Positions 36,740-47,436 of a DNA stretch of 64,000 bases are shown here, piece by piece. Every line of letters starts with the position of its first letter. Position 1 is the first letter of the stretch. A program made the position numbers and the translations under genes. The notes under the pieces were generated by a model that was not told where the DNA came from, did no database searches, and saw only the letters and a list, made by a program, of their open reading frames with translations. This stretch comes from Parapedobacter sp051400755 (GTDB taxonomy: Bacteria > Bacteroidota > Bacteroidia > Sphingobacteriales > Sphingobacteriaceae): assembly GCF_051400755.1 (NCBI RefSeq), contig NZ_JBLFFL010000001.1, positions 868,001 through 932,000 of the forward strand, written 5' to 3'.

Positions 36740-38548
36740 ATGAACATAAATTCAAAAATTAGAGCAGTGTTATTTCGGATGGCGTGTTTATTCGCTGTCC
36801 TCGTGACCTCATCTTGCGAAAAATACCTTGACAAAGCACCCGAAGCCGATATTTCCGAGAAAGATGTATTCGGAAATTTCATCAGTTTCCAAGGGTTTGT
36901 CGAAGAGATGTATAACTGTATCATGGACCCCAATAAAGGTGGAGCGTGGAACCAATACCTTTTTGCAGACGAGACACTCAATAATAGTCCATACGCCTTT
37001 GACAATGGCAACTACTGGGGCGACCACGGCTACTTCTTCGGGCAATCCGTGGCGATGACCAACCGAGATACACGTACTAAACGGGTTTGGGAATACGCTT
37101 GGTACGCCATCCGTAAAGCAAATGTGGCACTGGCCAAACTGGATGAAGAGGGGCTATTCGAAGGTTCCCAGGAAGAACGGGACCACCTACGCGGCCAGGC
37201 GCTGTTTTTCCGGGGTTGGTTTTATTTTGAGCTCGCGCGCTATTGGGGTGGAATGCCGTATGTGACGCGCGCACTTGAGGCCTCCGATGAACTGACCACC
37301 GAAGAGTTCCAGCGCTTGAATTTTCAAAATTGTGCGCTGCGGATGGCGGACGATTTCCGGGCAGCAGCGGCCTTATTGCCCGTGCATTGGGATCAATCCG
37401 GACCTGGACAGCGCACGTTGGGGCATAATAGCGACCGCATCAACAAATTCCACGCGCTCGGTTATTTAGGCAAGGCATTGCTCTATGCCGCCAGCCCGAT
37501 GATCAATGAGGAGGCAACAGGGAACAACGTTTTTGATGCCGAACTATGCAAGCAAGCGGCAGAGGCGTTCGGCGAACTGTTGCAGCTCGCTGACGAAACG
37601 GGCACCTATCGCCTGCAATCGTGGGATTCATGGACAGACAATTTCTGGCGTTGGAATTGGGAGCGGCCAGGCGGTACCGAATGCATCATGATGCCCACGG
37701 TCTACCAGCGTGATCGAGTGCGCTGGTCTGCACTCGGTGGCACCGTACCCTCTTCTCTGGGACTCAATAGCGGTAGCGCTGCCGATGTGCCTACCCACAA
37801 TAATACGCAAAACTACGCGATGGCAAATGGCTTACCCATTGATGACCCCGACTCGGGTTACGACCCAAGTGATCCTTGGACAGGCCGCGAACCCCGGTTT
37901 TATAAAGACATTCTGAAAGACGGCGATCAGATCATCAATGAATCGGGGCCGGATCGTTTTGCGGAATTATACAATGGCGGTCGGCATCGTTCGCAGATTA
38001 ACCCGCCCAGTGTTACGGGTTACTATGCCAAACGTTATTCGCCGATGGGCAGCGAACTGACCATCTCGCGCACCGGCGCTTTGCAGGCCTACGTTCCTTA
38101 TCTTCGACTGGCAGATATCTACTTGATGTATGCAGAAGCGGTGCTCTTCAGCCCCGGCGGGACACCGAAAGCTGCTGCAAGCAATTATGCGATGACCGCA
38201 GAGGGTGCAGTGAATGTGGTGCGTAACCGTGCCCAGCTTCCAAACATCGCGGATAAGTATACTGCCACGAATGACGCGTTTTTTGAAGAAATCGTACGGG
38301 AACGTGCGGTGGAACTGAACTTCGAAGGGGCCCGTTTCTGCGACCTCCGCCGATGGAACCGGAATGGTGACCCCAGGTATCTGGACAAAACCGCCATCGA
38401 CTTCGCCCGTGGAAGCGACGGGAAGCCCATCAACCTCCGTGAACGGGTGGTGGTCAGGCGTGTGGCCGAACGGAAACATAATTGGCTGCCAATCCAGGTA
38501 AAATTTACCACGCAATACGAAGGGTTCCCGCAAAACCCGGGATGGTAA
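36740..38548 (+). CDS. SusD/RagB-family lipoprotein, first of two in the uronate-glycan PUL
   Basis: The 602-residue protein has a lipoprotein signal ending VTSSC, then EKYLDKAPEADISEKDVFGN, typical of RagB/SusD. The helical centre includes RDHLRGQALFFRGWFYFELA, and the C-terminal VRERAVELNFEGARFCDLRR box is well kept. It follows the SusC gene by 10 bases. It is expected to bind the PUL's glycan at the cell surface with the preceding barrel. Confidence 0.94.
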   Translation: MNINSKIRAVLFRMACLFAVLVTSSCEKYLDKAPEADISEKDVFGNFISFQGFVEEMYNCIMDPNKGGAWNQYLFADETLNNSPYAFDNGNYWGDHGYFFGQSVAMTNRDTRTKRVWEYAWYAIRKANVALAKLDEEGLFEGSQEERDHLRGQALFFRGWFYFELARYWGGMPYVTRALEASDELTTEEFQRLNFQNCALRMADDFRAAAALLPVHWDQSGPGQRTLGHNSDRINKFHALGYLGKALLYAASPMINEEATGNNVFDAELCKQAAEAFGELLQLADETGTYRLQSWDSWTDNFWRWNWERPGGTECIMMPTVYQRDRVRWSALGGTVPSSLGLNSGSAADVPTHNNTQNYAMANGLPIDDPDSGYDPSDPWTGREPRFYKDILKDGDQIINESGPDRFAELYNGGRHRSQINPPSVTGYYAKRYSPMGSELTISRTGALQAYVPYLRLADIYLMYAEAVLFSPGGTPKAAASNYAMTAEGAVNVVRNRAQLPNIADKYTATNDAFFEEIVRERAVELNFEGARFCDLRRWNRNGDPRYLDKTAIDFARGSDGKPINLRERVVVRRVAERKHNWLPIQVKFTTQYEGFPQNPGW

Positions 38549-38571
38549 GTTGGTTCAAGTTGTAAATCTAA

Positions 38572-41415
38572 ATGGAAAAATTGATGAACTGGAAATATAA
38601 CATTCGACGGAAGACCGTTTTGTGGGCGCTGACCGCGGCTATCGGGCAATCCGTGGTCGCACAAGAAACCGACACCACCGCGACCCAACAAGAAGTGAAC
38701 ATCGCTTTCCGGCGTGTGAAAGCGGACGGAATTGTGGGCGCCGTTACGAAAGTGGATGCGGTAGACGTAAACAACAAGGACAACACCATCTGGACCAATA
38801 ATGTTCTCAACGGGCGGACATTGGGGATGCTTGGTTCGACTACCATCCGCGGACTTGGTATTAATATCAACACCTCCGATGTGACAGGGACGGGCACCCA
38901 ATCCGGCAATGCGCTGTTCATTGTCGATGGACTCCCGCGCGACGTCGAAAACATCCGCCTTTCGGAGATCGAGAGCATTACCGTTTTGAAAGATGTAAAC
39001 GCCGCCGTATTATATGGCAGTGCGGCAATCAACGGCGTGGTATTGATGACCACCAAACGCGGCGAATCTGACGGCAAACAACACGCCAAATTCGCGCTCA
39101 ATTATGGCGTATCATCACCATTGGAATTACCGCAATTCCTGAATTCGGCCGACTACATGTCGTATTACAACCAAGCCCGGCTGAACGATGGCCTTTCCGA
39201 ACAATTCAGCCCGCAGACCATTGCCAATTACCGGAACGGTAACCGGTACCGGTATCCGGATAACAACTACTATGGCGATGACTACCTGAAAAATTATAAG
39301 CCTTATTTTGATTTTCTCAGCGAATTTTCAGGGGGTAATGAAAATGCCCGCTATTATGCCAACATGGGTTGGAACTCCGTGGGCAGCCTCATTGACTTCG
39401 GCGACTGGAATAAAGCGCGTTATAATACATTTAATGTGCGGGGGAATGTGGACCTCAAAGTCGCCGAATGGATCACCACACAGGTGGATGTGGCTGGCTA
39501 TTTTGCCGTTGACCGCGGGCAGCGTGGCACATTCTGGAGTGGTGCGGCAACCGAACGCCCTTATGAGTATGCACCCTTGCTTCCGATTGACCTGATTAAT
39601 CCGGATGACCCGACACTACGAGCGCGGAAAAATGATATCGGCGGACAGTACATTCTCGGCGGTACGGCCAACTACCTGACCACCGGTGCCGGTTTTGGCT
39701 ATTCCGGAGGAAGAAACGAGCGGGTGGACCGCAAGTACCTATTCAATAACCGGATCAATTTCGACCTGGACCGTATTACCGAAGGGCTCTCCCTACACAC
39801 CAACATCAGTTTTGACTACTACCTCCGATACGATCAGGCAATCAATAACCAATTTGCGGTCTATGAACCGGTCTGGGCGGAAGATGAAGACCGTATCGTG
39901 TCCTTAAGGCAACACGGCACTGATGCACGGCCCGGCTCATTGGATATCGGCAGCCGTACGTTTAAGCGTCGCTTCGGTTTCTATGGGATGTTGGCTTACG
40001 ACCGGGTATTCGATCAGGATCATCAGGTATCCGCAAACCTGATCGGTTTCGGCAGCAGTTTCAAAGAGCCGGGCAATTTGCAAACGAGTTTTCAGGGGGT
40101 CAAGCAGGCACACCTTGGCCTGCAGGTTACGTACGGCTTTAAGGAAAAGTACTTGGTCGACTTCAGTGGTGCCTATGTCAATTCCGTAAAATTGCCGGAA
40201 GGCAACCGCCTTGGCCTGTCACCCACATTTGGTATTGGATGGGTAGTAAGCAAAGAAGACTTCATGTCTGCCGTGAATTGGGTGGATTGGCTGAAACTAC
40301 GGTTGACCGGAGGGTATATCAATTCCGACATCCCGGTGGGCGATTTCTTCTACTACGATAGCCGCTATACCACATCGGGAAGCTACAACTGGTACGAAGG
40401 AACGCGTAGTCGAAGTGGCGTGATCTCCAGCTGGCCCAGCAATCCCAACCTCGGATTTGCCAAACGCAAAGAAGTCAACTTCGGACTGGAAGGCCGGTTC
40501 TTCAATAACCTGCTGGGTATTGAAACGAACCTATTCTATAACCGGTACGCTGACCTGATTGTCAGACCGGGCACCCAATACCCGAGTTTCTACGGCAATT
40601 TCATCCCCTACGAGAATTTTGGGGAGGATGAATACCAAGGTGCCGAACTGGGCATTGATGTGCAGCGGTCTTTTGGCGATTGGCGGATTTACGCAGGCGT
40701 GAATGCGCTCTATGTGACCTCCAAAAGATTAACCGTGGATGAGATATACGATGATGAATACCAATACCGTGCAGGACGGCCCGTGGATGCGACATTCGGT
40801 TTGGAGTCTATCGGGCTCTTCCGTGACCAGACGGACATCGACAATAGTCCTGCGCAATTCTTCGGAACGCCACGCCCCGGCGATATCAAATACAAAGATC
40901 AAAACAACGACGGAATCATCGACGTGAACGATGAAATTTACCTGCGGCGCTGGCAAGCTCCGCTTTCGGGAGGACTGCAGCTGCAGGTGGGGTACAAAAA
41001 TGTTGGGCTTTACGTCTTAGGAGCCGGACAATGGGGCGCCAAGAACTTCCGCGAAGGTGATTATTTCTGGGTGGATGGGAACAAAAAATATTCCGAGGTC
41101 GTATTGGATAGCTGGACGCCCGAAGCGGCTGCTACAGCCACCTATCCCCGGCTAAGTACGCAAACCAACAGTAACAATTTCCGGCGATCCAGCTACTGGC
41201 TGTATAGCAATGATTTCCTCCAAATACGGAAAATACAATTGACTTACCGCTTTGCGGACGCATTTTCCCGTAGGTTATTGATGGACGGACTTGACCTGTT
41301 TCTCGATGCTAATGACGTTTATCAATTTGCGAAAAACCGTAAAATACGGGAAACGCAAGTGGGCAATGAGCCCTATTATCGGACTTTTTCCATTGGTGTA
41401 AAGGCACAATTTTAA
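38572..41415 (+). CDS. SusC-family TonB-dependent transporter lacking the N-terminal regulatory domain
   Basis: The 947-residue protein is about 130 residues shorter than the other SusC proteins here. After a signal peptide (TAAIGQSVVAQ) and a short linker it goes straight into the plug (GNALFIVDGLPRDVENIRLS, then VLKDVNAAVLYGSAAINGVV) without the carboxypeptidase-regulatory-like domain. The barrel ends FSIGVKAQF. It is the second SusC of this PUL, 23 bases after the first SusD and 12 before the second, so the locus carries two complete import pairs. They may take products of different size or sulfation. Confidence 0.93.
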   Translation: MEKLMNWKYNIRRKTVLWALTAAIGQSVVAQETDTTATQQEVNIAFRRVKADGIVGAVTKVDAVDVNNKDNTIWTNNVLNGRTLGMLGSTTIRGLGININTSDVTGTGTQSGNALFIVDGLPRDVENIRLSEIESITVLKDVNAAVLYGSAAINGVVLMTTKRGESDGKQHAKFALNYGVSSPLELPQFLNSADYMSYYNQARLNDGLSEQFSPQTIANYRNGNRYRYPDNNYYGDDYLKNYKPYFDFLSEFSGGNENARYYANMGWNSVGSLIDFGDWNKARYNTFNVRGNVDLKVAEWITTQVDVAGYFAVDRGQRGTFWSGAATERPYEYAPLLPIDLINPDDPTLRARKNDIGGQYILGGTANYLTTGAGFGYSGGRNERVDRKYLFNNRINFDLDRITEGLSLHTNISFDYYLRYDQAINNQFAVYEPVWAEDEDRIVSLRQHGTDARPGSLDIGSRTFKRRFGFYGMLAYDRVFDQDHQVSANLIGFGSSFKEPGNLQTSFQGVKQAHLGLQVTYGFKEKYLVDFSGAYVNSVKLPEGNRLGLSPTFGIGWVVSKEDFMSAVNWVDWLKLRLTGGYINSDIPVGDFFYYDSRYTTSGSYNWYEGTRSRSGVISSWPSNPNLGFAKRKEVNFGLEGRFFNNLLGIETNLFYNRYADLIVRPGTQYPSFYGNFIPYENFGEDEYQGAELGIDVQRSFGDWRIYAGVNALYVTSKRLTVDEIYDDEYQYRAGRPVDATFGLESIGLFRDQTDIDNSPAQFFGTPRPGDIKYKDQNNDGIIDVNDEIYLRRWQAPLSGGLQLQVGYKNVGLYVLGAGQWGAKNFREGDYFWVDGNKKYSEVVLDSWTPEAAATATYPRLSTQTNSNNFRRSSYWLYSNDFLQIRKIQLTYRFADAFSRRLLMDGLDLFLDANDVYQFAKNRKIRETQVGNEPYYRTFSIGVKAQF

Positions 41416-41427
41416 TCAGACTGTAAC

Positions 41428-43179
41428 ATGGAACGTAAACTACATATCTTTTTGTCGCAAGTGATGGTGGCAGTCCTATGCCTGCAATCGTGCAGCCTCC
41501 TGGAACCTGAAGACGACAACCACAATACTATTAAACGGGTATATGATGATCCGGCTTTCGCCGAGGGACTTTTACTGACGGCCTATACATTGATTCCCAC
41601 TAATGATTATCGATTTGATGACGTGGCAACTGATGATGCGGTTTCCAATGATCGGTTCAATAATTACCTCCGGATGGCCACTGGTGAATGGTCTGCCGGG
41701 TATAATCCACAAAATCTTTGGGACGATTGCAACCGGGCCATTCTTTATATCAATCAGTTCCTGGGCATTGTAGACAGCGTGCCCTGGAAATGGACCAACC
41801 CGGATATTTCCGCCCTGTATATCCGTAAGTTCAAGGGCGAATCATATGCATTAAGGGGCTTGTTCAAATATTTCCTGCTGCGGAACCACGGAGGGCCGGC
41901 CGGGGGCGGTCAGCTGCTGGGCACCCCGATCTACAACGAGTTCCTTACATCGGAAGAGCAGTTTGCGGCACCGCGTGCCGATTTCCAGGGATTTGTAAAC
42001 AGCATTACGGCAGATTTCGAAACCGCACTAAGTTTTTTGCCCTCGGACTATGGCAATGTGGGAACCCCTCCTCCGGGCTTCGATGATGTGAATGTCGATC
42101 ATTATAACGAGGTCTTCGGCGATTTTGCCGTGCAACGGATGAGCGGTCGGCATGTACTGGCTATGCGGGCACGTCTTGCCCTGCTGGCAGCCAGTCCGGC
42201 ATTCAACCCCAATAACGATGTAGCTGCCTGGGAGCATGCCGTCAATGAGTTTGCCGCCTTGCTTGATGACATCGGAGGCGTGGACGGCTTGGATCCGAAT
42301 GGCCACCATTTTTACCTGAAGGCACAGGTAGATGAAGCCGACATTACCACCGGCAACCGGTTGGACCTGCAGGAAATCCTTTGGCGCAGGCCCATTTACA
42401 ACAATAATGTACGTGAGGCGGACCACTTTCCTCCCTCGCTTTATGGTAGAGGACGGCTCAACCCTACGCAGAACCTCGTCGACGCGTTTCCCATGGCCAA
42501 TGGATTTCCCATTGATGATCCAAACAGCGCATATGACGAAGAGAATCCGTATGAAAACCGGGATCCGCGTCTGTCGCTATATATCATTTATAATGGTAGC
42601 CAATTTAAGGGAAAGACCATCAACACCAGCACTTCCGGTGGCGAAGATGGGCTGGATCGACAACAGACGTCAACACGTACAGGATACTACCTCAAAAAAC
42701 TACTGCGTGAAGATGTGAATATGGATCCGGCCTCCTCTTCCAGCCAAAAGCACTTCAATACGCATATCCGCTATACCGAATTATTTCTTTCTTTCGCAGA
42801 AGCGGCCAACGAAGCATGGGGACCCGATGGGAATGGCCCCGGATTCAGTGCCCGGGATGTGATTGCGGCCATCCGCAAACGGGCAGGGATCGAACAGCCC
42901 GATGCCTATCTGGCTTCCGTGAGTGATAAAGAAGCGATGCGGAATCTTATCCGTAATGAAAGGCGGCTTGAGTTGTGCTTCGAAGGCTTCAGGTTCTGGG
43001 ATCTCCGCCGCTGGAAGGCCGACCTGACTGAGCCCGCTATAGGCGTCCGCATCGACGGAAATACCTATAACGAATTCACCGTCGAAGCAAGAAGCTATGA
43101 CAACGATTATATGCACTATGGCCCCATTCCGCAAGGAGAAGTGGTTAAATTTGGATTTGAACAAAACAACGGTTGGTAA
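41428..43179 (+). CDS. SusD/RagB-family lipoprotein, second in the uronate-glycan PUL
   Basis: The 583-residue protein has a lipoprotein signal with the lipid Cys in VLCLQSC. The helices DDCNRAILYINQFLGIVD and SYALRGLFKYFLLRNHGG, and the C-terminal box RNERRLELCFEGFRFWDLRR, identify the family. Its stop TAA shares its last base with the ATG of the next gene (TAATG), so the surface lipoprotein downstream is translationally coupled. It pairs with the short SusC upstream. Confidence 0.93.
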   Translation: MERKLHIFLSQVMVAVLCLQSCSLLEPEDDNHNTIKRVYDDPAFAEGLLLTAYTLIPTNDYRFDDVATDDAVSNDRFNNYLRMATGEWSAGYNPQNLWDDCNRAILYINQFLGIVDSVPWKWTNPDISALYIRKFKGESYALRGLFKYFLLRNHGGPAGGGQLLGTPIYNEFLTSEEQFAAPRADFQGFVNSITADFETALSFLPSDYGNVGTPPPGFDDVNVDHYNEVFGDFAVQRMSGRHVLAMRARLALLAASPAFNPNNDVAAWEHAVNEFAALLDDIGGVDGLDPNGHHFYLKAQVDEADITTGNRLDLQEILWRRPIYNNNVREADHFPPSLYGRGRLNPTQNLVDAFPMANGFPIDDPNSAYDEENPYENRDPRLSLYIIYNGSQFKGKTINTSTSGGEDGLDRQQTSTRTGYYLKKLLREDVNMDPASSSSQKHFNTHIRYTELFLSFAEAANEAWGPDGNGPGFSARDVIAAIRKRAGIEQPDAYLASVSDKEAMRNLIRNERRLELCFEGFRFWDLRRWKADLTEPAIGVRIDGNTYNEFTVEARSYDNDYMHYGPIPQGEVVKFGFEQNNGW

Positions 43180-44195
43180 TGAAAAAGATTTTTCTATTTA
43201 TTTGTATCACAGCGGGGATTTTTGGATGCAAAAACAGTGAAAACACGTTTCCGGATTTTGGCTATACCTCCGGCTATTTTCCTTATCAATTCCCCGTGAG
43301 GACGCTCATACTCGGCGATGATATCTACGATAATGCTAACGACAATGCCCACCGGTTCGTCATTTCCGTGGCGATGGGAGGAGTATATACTAACGAACTC
43401 AACCGGGTGTTTGACTTTGAGGTTGACGAGTCCCTGTGCGAACAGGTGACCTTCGGCGGCAGTGATAACCCAATACGTCCGTTGCCGAGGTCCTATTACA
43501 CGCTGAGTTCGGATAACCAGATCGTCATTCCCAAAGGGGAAATGAATGGTGGAATTATCGTCCAGCTTACCGATGCGTTCTTTGAGGATCCCGATGCTAT
43601 TGGCCTGAACTATGTCGTCCCTATTCGGCTGACGGGATCAAACAATGTGGATTCTATCCTCAGTGGGAGCACAACCCGCGCCAATGCCGATATCCGTTTC
43701 GCAGGTGACTGGAATGTGGCTCCCAAGAATTTCACGATGTTCGGCATCAAATACATCAACGAATTCCATGGCACCTACTTCCACTACGGCGAATGCACGG
43801 TAAAGGACGCCAATGGCGCTACCGTTGATGAAAAAACCTATCGTGCAGACTATGTCGAGCAAAATACCCCGGTGAACCTCGTTACTGCAGCAAGGCACCG
43901 GATCTCCATCAGCACTTCTTTCCAATCGGAACTGATGGAGGGATCATTGGATCTCGTCCTCAACTTCGACGGCAATTCGTGTACCGTTTCAGCTCCCGAA
44001 GGGGCTTCGTATACGGTAACCGGAAGCGGCGAATTTAAGGAAGATGCGTATTCGTGGGGTAATAAGTCCCGCCATGGACTGACCATCAATTACACAGTAT
44101 CCAACGGAACACATACCTACGAGGCCGACGATACATTTGTGGTTCGTGATCGCGGTGTCGTTATGGAAGTGTTCAATCCTCAGGCAGCCGAATAG
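43179..44195 (+). CDS. Surface glycan-binding-type lipoprotein (DUF1735/DUF5627-like)
   Basis: The 338-residue protein from ATG 43179 has a lipoprotein signal (MKKIFLFICITAGIFGC). The N-terminal half resembles DUF1735 domains of PUL surface proteins (QFPVRTLILGDD, then YTLSSDNQIVIPKGEMNGGI and VPIRLTGS). The second half (about 170-335) contains FMLFG-like FTMFGIKYINEFHGTYFHYG and a beta-sandwich pattern like DUF5627. Such proteins sit beside SusD on the cell surface and help catch polysaccharide; no catalytic motif is seen. A frame start at 43173 exists but overlaps the SusD stop. Assignment to the exact Pfam families is by eye. Confidence 0.75.
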   Translation: MKKIFLFICITAGIFGCKNSENTFPDFGYTSGYFPYQFPVRTLILGDDIYDNANDNAHRFVISVAMGGVYTNELNRVFDFEVDESLCEQVTFGGSDNPIRPLPRSYYTLSSDNQIVIPKGEMNGGIIVQLTDAFFEDPDAIGLNYVVPIRLTGSNNVDSILSGSTTRANADIRFAGDWNVAPKNFTMFGIKYINEFHGTYFHYGECTVKDANGATVDEKTYRADYVEQNTPVNLVTAARHRISISTSFQSELMEGSLDLVLNFDGNSCTVSAPEGASYTVTGSGEFKEDAYSWGNKSRHGLTINYTVSNGTHTYEADDTFVVRDRGVVMEVFNPQAAE

Positions 44196-44204
44196 GTCAT
44201 CATC

Positions 44205-47200
44205 ATGAATATTATGCAATATCACGTCAAATGCGCCTTATATTTGCTGGTGACCATCTCGGTCACGGCATCCGCAACCGCGCAACCGAATCGCGATTTT
44301 ATAGTCATCAGTGACCGCCTAAAGACTTCGCTGCTTTCGGGCACTGTCGAAACGTCTCAGCTCGCGAAGATCACCGCCGAACTGGCCGATGACGGAACTT
44401 GGCCCTCGATCAACTACCAAGATACCAGCAAGACAGGATTCGAACACAGCGTCCATCTCGGGAACCTACAGGCGATGGCCAAAGCTTATCAAAAAGCGGA
44501 TGGCGCATACTATCACGATGCCCGGCTTTTAGCTGCGTTCAGGAAAGCATTGGCCCATTGGCTGCAGCAAGACTATCGCTGCGAAAATTGGTGGTGGAAT
44601 GAAATCGGCACACCTGATGCCATGGCAAATATCCTGCTATTGATGCGCGACGAGCTGAGTGACGATGAGCTTGCCGCAGGATTGGCAATTGCCGCGCGTT
44701 CCAATTTTGATGCGTTCGGAGCCCGTCCCGGCGGCGATTTCATCAAGATGGCAGCGATAAATGCGGTCACGGAATTGGTTCGGCAGGATACCGCGGCTTT
44801 TGCACGGGCCATCAAAACGATGGGCGACCAGATCTATATCACGGAAGACCGCGGCATCAAGCCCGATATGAGTTTCCACCACCGGACGGATGGTGTGCCT
44901 TCCACGTTGTCCTATGGCCGTCAATATGCAGGTTCCTTCGCGTACTGGGCAGACCTCGTGCGCGACACCCGTTTTGCGTTCGAACCCCGCGCCATCGCAC
45001 TGGTGATCGACTACTACCTCGATGGTATGCGCAAAGCCATGCCGTTCGGTCGCTTTGACGACCCCGGAATCAAGAACCGTGACGTCTCCAGACGGTCCTC
45101 GACGGGCCAGCGGGATGACCCTACCGGTCGACTGCTGGCGCGCATCAGCAACTATCGGAAAGATGAGCTGGAAAATCCCAACTTGCGCAGTAATCAATAT
45201 TTCTGGTATTCCCATTATCATTCTCATCAACGGCCGAAGTATTTCGCGTCGGTACGGATGTACTCCAACCGCTCCAATAACATCGAATCTCCCTATAACG
45301 AAGAAGGCCTGAAAAATCATTTCTATGCGGATGGCAGCCAATTCATCTCCCGCACGGGGCGTGAATACCGCAACATTTATCCTTCATGGGATTGGCGGAA
45401 AATCCCCGGCACCACCGTGGTACAGGTCGACACGTTTCCGCATTGGGACGATATGGTCAAGAAAGGGACGACCGCGTTTGTGGGCGGTGTATCCGACGGC
45501 GAATACGGTGCAACTACCTTTGACCTGCTCAGTCCGCTTTCAGGGCTGAAGGCCCATAAGTCATGGTTCTTTTTCGACGACGAGATCGTCTGTCTCGGCT
45601 CGGGCATTACGTCGACAGCTTCTCAACCGGTGATGACCACCCTGAATCAGTCGCTATTATACGGCCCGGTATGGGCGAATGATAAGCGCGAAAGCGAGGA
45701 AAAAGAACAACAAATACAAGGGCCTGCGTGGGTCAATCACGACAGTATTGGCTATATCATCTTAAATACAGACCGCATTTGGCTCCGCCAGGGAAAATCT
45801 ACGGGAACTTGGCGCAGTATCAGTCATCAGGATGCAGCCACCGACGAACCCATCACGCAAAATACATTCACATTGGCCATCGACCACGGCACGCGGCCAC
45901 ACGATGCAACCTACGCATACATCGTGCTGCCGGCGACGGACGAATCGCAAACCCGGGCCTATGCCCGACAGCGGCCAGTGGATGTCATAAGCAACACCGT
46001 CGAATTACAAGCGGTATCGCATAGGGGACTGGGTCTTCACTATGCGGTGTTTTACAAACCCGGTCGTGTGGCCTTTCCGGACGGCACACACCTGACAACT
46101 AACGAACCGGCCTTGTTCATGATCAAATCTTCACAAGGCAGCGTGCAATGGATTACCGTGGCCGACCCAACCCGCAAATTAACGAAACTCACGTTCCGAC
46201 TGGAGTTTGCCACAGGGCACGATACGACCCTCACCGTGCCGCTACCCCAAGGCACCCTTGCCGGAAAATCACTTCGATTGAATGCCCAGCAGGACGGTTT
46301 AGCATTGACCGATGAATTTGTAAACAAAAATCTGAAGGAAGCCGTCGCACAATATCACACATTGATGAAACGGGTGCCCGAAGGCGTATTGCCCCGCACT
46401 TACAATAGTGCCGATGATTCTTTGGTCACAGCCAAAAGCAGCTCCTGGATATCGGGATTCTATCCGGGCACGTTGCTTTACCTGTATGAATATAGCCGGG
46501 ATGGCGCGTTGCTAAAGGAAGCAGAAAACCGGCTTCAGCTGCTGGAAAAAGAAAAAGAGAACAAGGGCACGCATGACCTCGGTTTCATGCTGTATTGCAG
46601 TTTTGGCAATGCGCTGCGACTTACGGGTAATAAGCAGTACGAGTCAATATTGCTTACCGGCGCGGAGTCGCTCGCCTCGCGTTTCAACCCAGCAGTGGGC
46701 TGCATACGTTCGTGGGATCACAACGGCGACAAATGGACATTTCCGGTTATCGTCGATAACATGATGAACCTCGAGTTCCTGAATTGGGCATCGCGCGTTT
46801 CTGGAGATTCCAAATACGTCGACATTTCGAAGACACATGCAAATACCACGCTTAAAAACCACTTTCGCGCGGATAACAGTTCCTACCATGTTATTGACTA
46901 CGACCCGGAAACCGGAGCCGTACGCAACAAGCATACGCACCAAGGTGCTCATCATGAATCGGCCTGGGCGCGCGGACAGGCCTGGGGACTCTATGGGTAT
47001 ACGCTCATGTACCGGGATCTCAAAGACGAGGCGTACCTCAACCAAGCCCGGAAGATTGCTGCCTTCCTATTGGATCACCCTAACCTTCCGGAAGACGGCA
47101 TCCCCTATTGGGATTTCAGCGTGACCGATGCCAATGCACCGCGGGACGCCTCGGCGGCTGCGATCATGGCGTCTGCACTTCTTGAGCTCTCGGGCATGGT

Positions 47201-47423
47201 CAAGGGAAAAGAAAGCAAACGTTACCTTCAAGCTGCCGAACGGATGCTCGCTAGCCTGTCGTCTCCGGCTTACAAAGCACCCGTTGGCACGAACGGCGGG
47301 TTCATCCTAGAACATTCCACCGGGCATCTGCCTGGAAATAGCGAGATCGACGTGCCCCTATCTTATGCCGACTATTATTATGTGGAAGCCCTGCTCCGTT
47401 ATAAAAATTTGTTGAACCTGTAA
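44205..47423 (+). CDS. PL8 polysaccharide lyase fused to GH88 unsaturated glucuronyl hydrolase
   Basis: The 1072-residue protein has a signal peptide (to about 27). Residues 30-700 are a PL8 lyase of the chondroitin/hyaluronan/xanthan lyase family: the helical barrel carries ENWWWNEIGTPDAMANILLL (127-146) and SFHHRTDGVPSTLSYGRQY (223-241), holding the expected His and Tyr. A beta-sandwich follows. Residues 706-1070 form a GH88 (alpha/alpha)6 barrel with HDLGFM (Asp791) and VDNMMNLEFLNWA (Asp851), the two conserved aspartates of unsaturated glucuronyl hydrolases. The lyase would cut uronic-acid polymer by beta-elimination and the hydrolase would remove the unsaturated uronate just made. The two activities are normally on separate proteins. 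Confidence 0.9.
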   Translation: MNIMQYHVKCALYLLVTISVTASATAQPNRDFIVISDRLKTSLLSGTVETSQLAKITAELADDGTWPSINYQDTSKTGFEHSVHLGNLQAMAKAYQKADGAYYHDARLLAAFRKALAHWLQQDYRCENWWWNEIGTPDAMANILLLMRDELSDDELAAGLAIAARSNFDAFGARPGGDFIKMAAINAVTELVRQDTAAFARAIKTMGDQIYITEDRGIKPDMSFHHRTDGVPSTLSYGRQYAGSFAYWADLVRDTRFAFEPRAIALVIDYYLDGMRKAMPFGRFDDPGIKNRDVSRRSSTGQRDDPTGRLLARISNYRKDELENPNLRSNQYFWYSHYHSHQRPKYFASVRMYSNRSNNIESPYNEEGLKNHFYADGSQFISRTGREYRNIYPSWDWRKIPGTTVVQVDTFPHWDDMVKKGTTAFVGGVSDGEYGATTFDLLSPLSGLKAHKSWFFFDDEIVCLGSGITSTASQPVMTTLNQSLLYGPVWANDKRESEEKEQQIQGPAWVNHDSIGYIILNTDRIWLRQGKSTGTWRSISHQDAATDEPITQNTFTLAIDHGTRPHDATYAYIVLPATDESQTRAYARQRPVDVISNTVELQAVSHRGLGLHYAVFYKPGRVAFPDGTHLTTNEPALFMIKSSQGSVQWITVADPTRKLTKLTFRLEFATGHDTTLTVPLPQGTLAGKSLRLNAQQDGLALTDEFVNKNLKEAVAQYHTLMKRVPEGVLPRTYNSADDSLVTAKSSSWISGFYPGTLLYLYEYSRDGALLKEAENRLQLLEKEKENKGTHDLGFMLYCSFGNALRLTGNKQYESILLTGAESLASRFNPAVGCIRSWDHNGDKWTFPVIVDNMMNLEFLNWASRVSGDSKYVDISKTHANTTLKNHFRADNSSYHVIDYDPETGAVRNKHTHQGAHHESAWARGQAWGLYGYTLMYRDLKDEAYLNQARKIAAFLLDHPNLPEDGIPYWDFSVTDANAPRDASAAAIMASALLELSGMVKGKESKRYLQAAERMLASLSSPAYKAPVGTNGGFILEHSTGHLPGNSEIDVPLSYADYYYVEALLRYKNLLNL

Positions 47424-47436
47424 AAAACCATATCAG

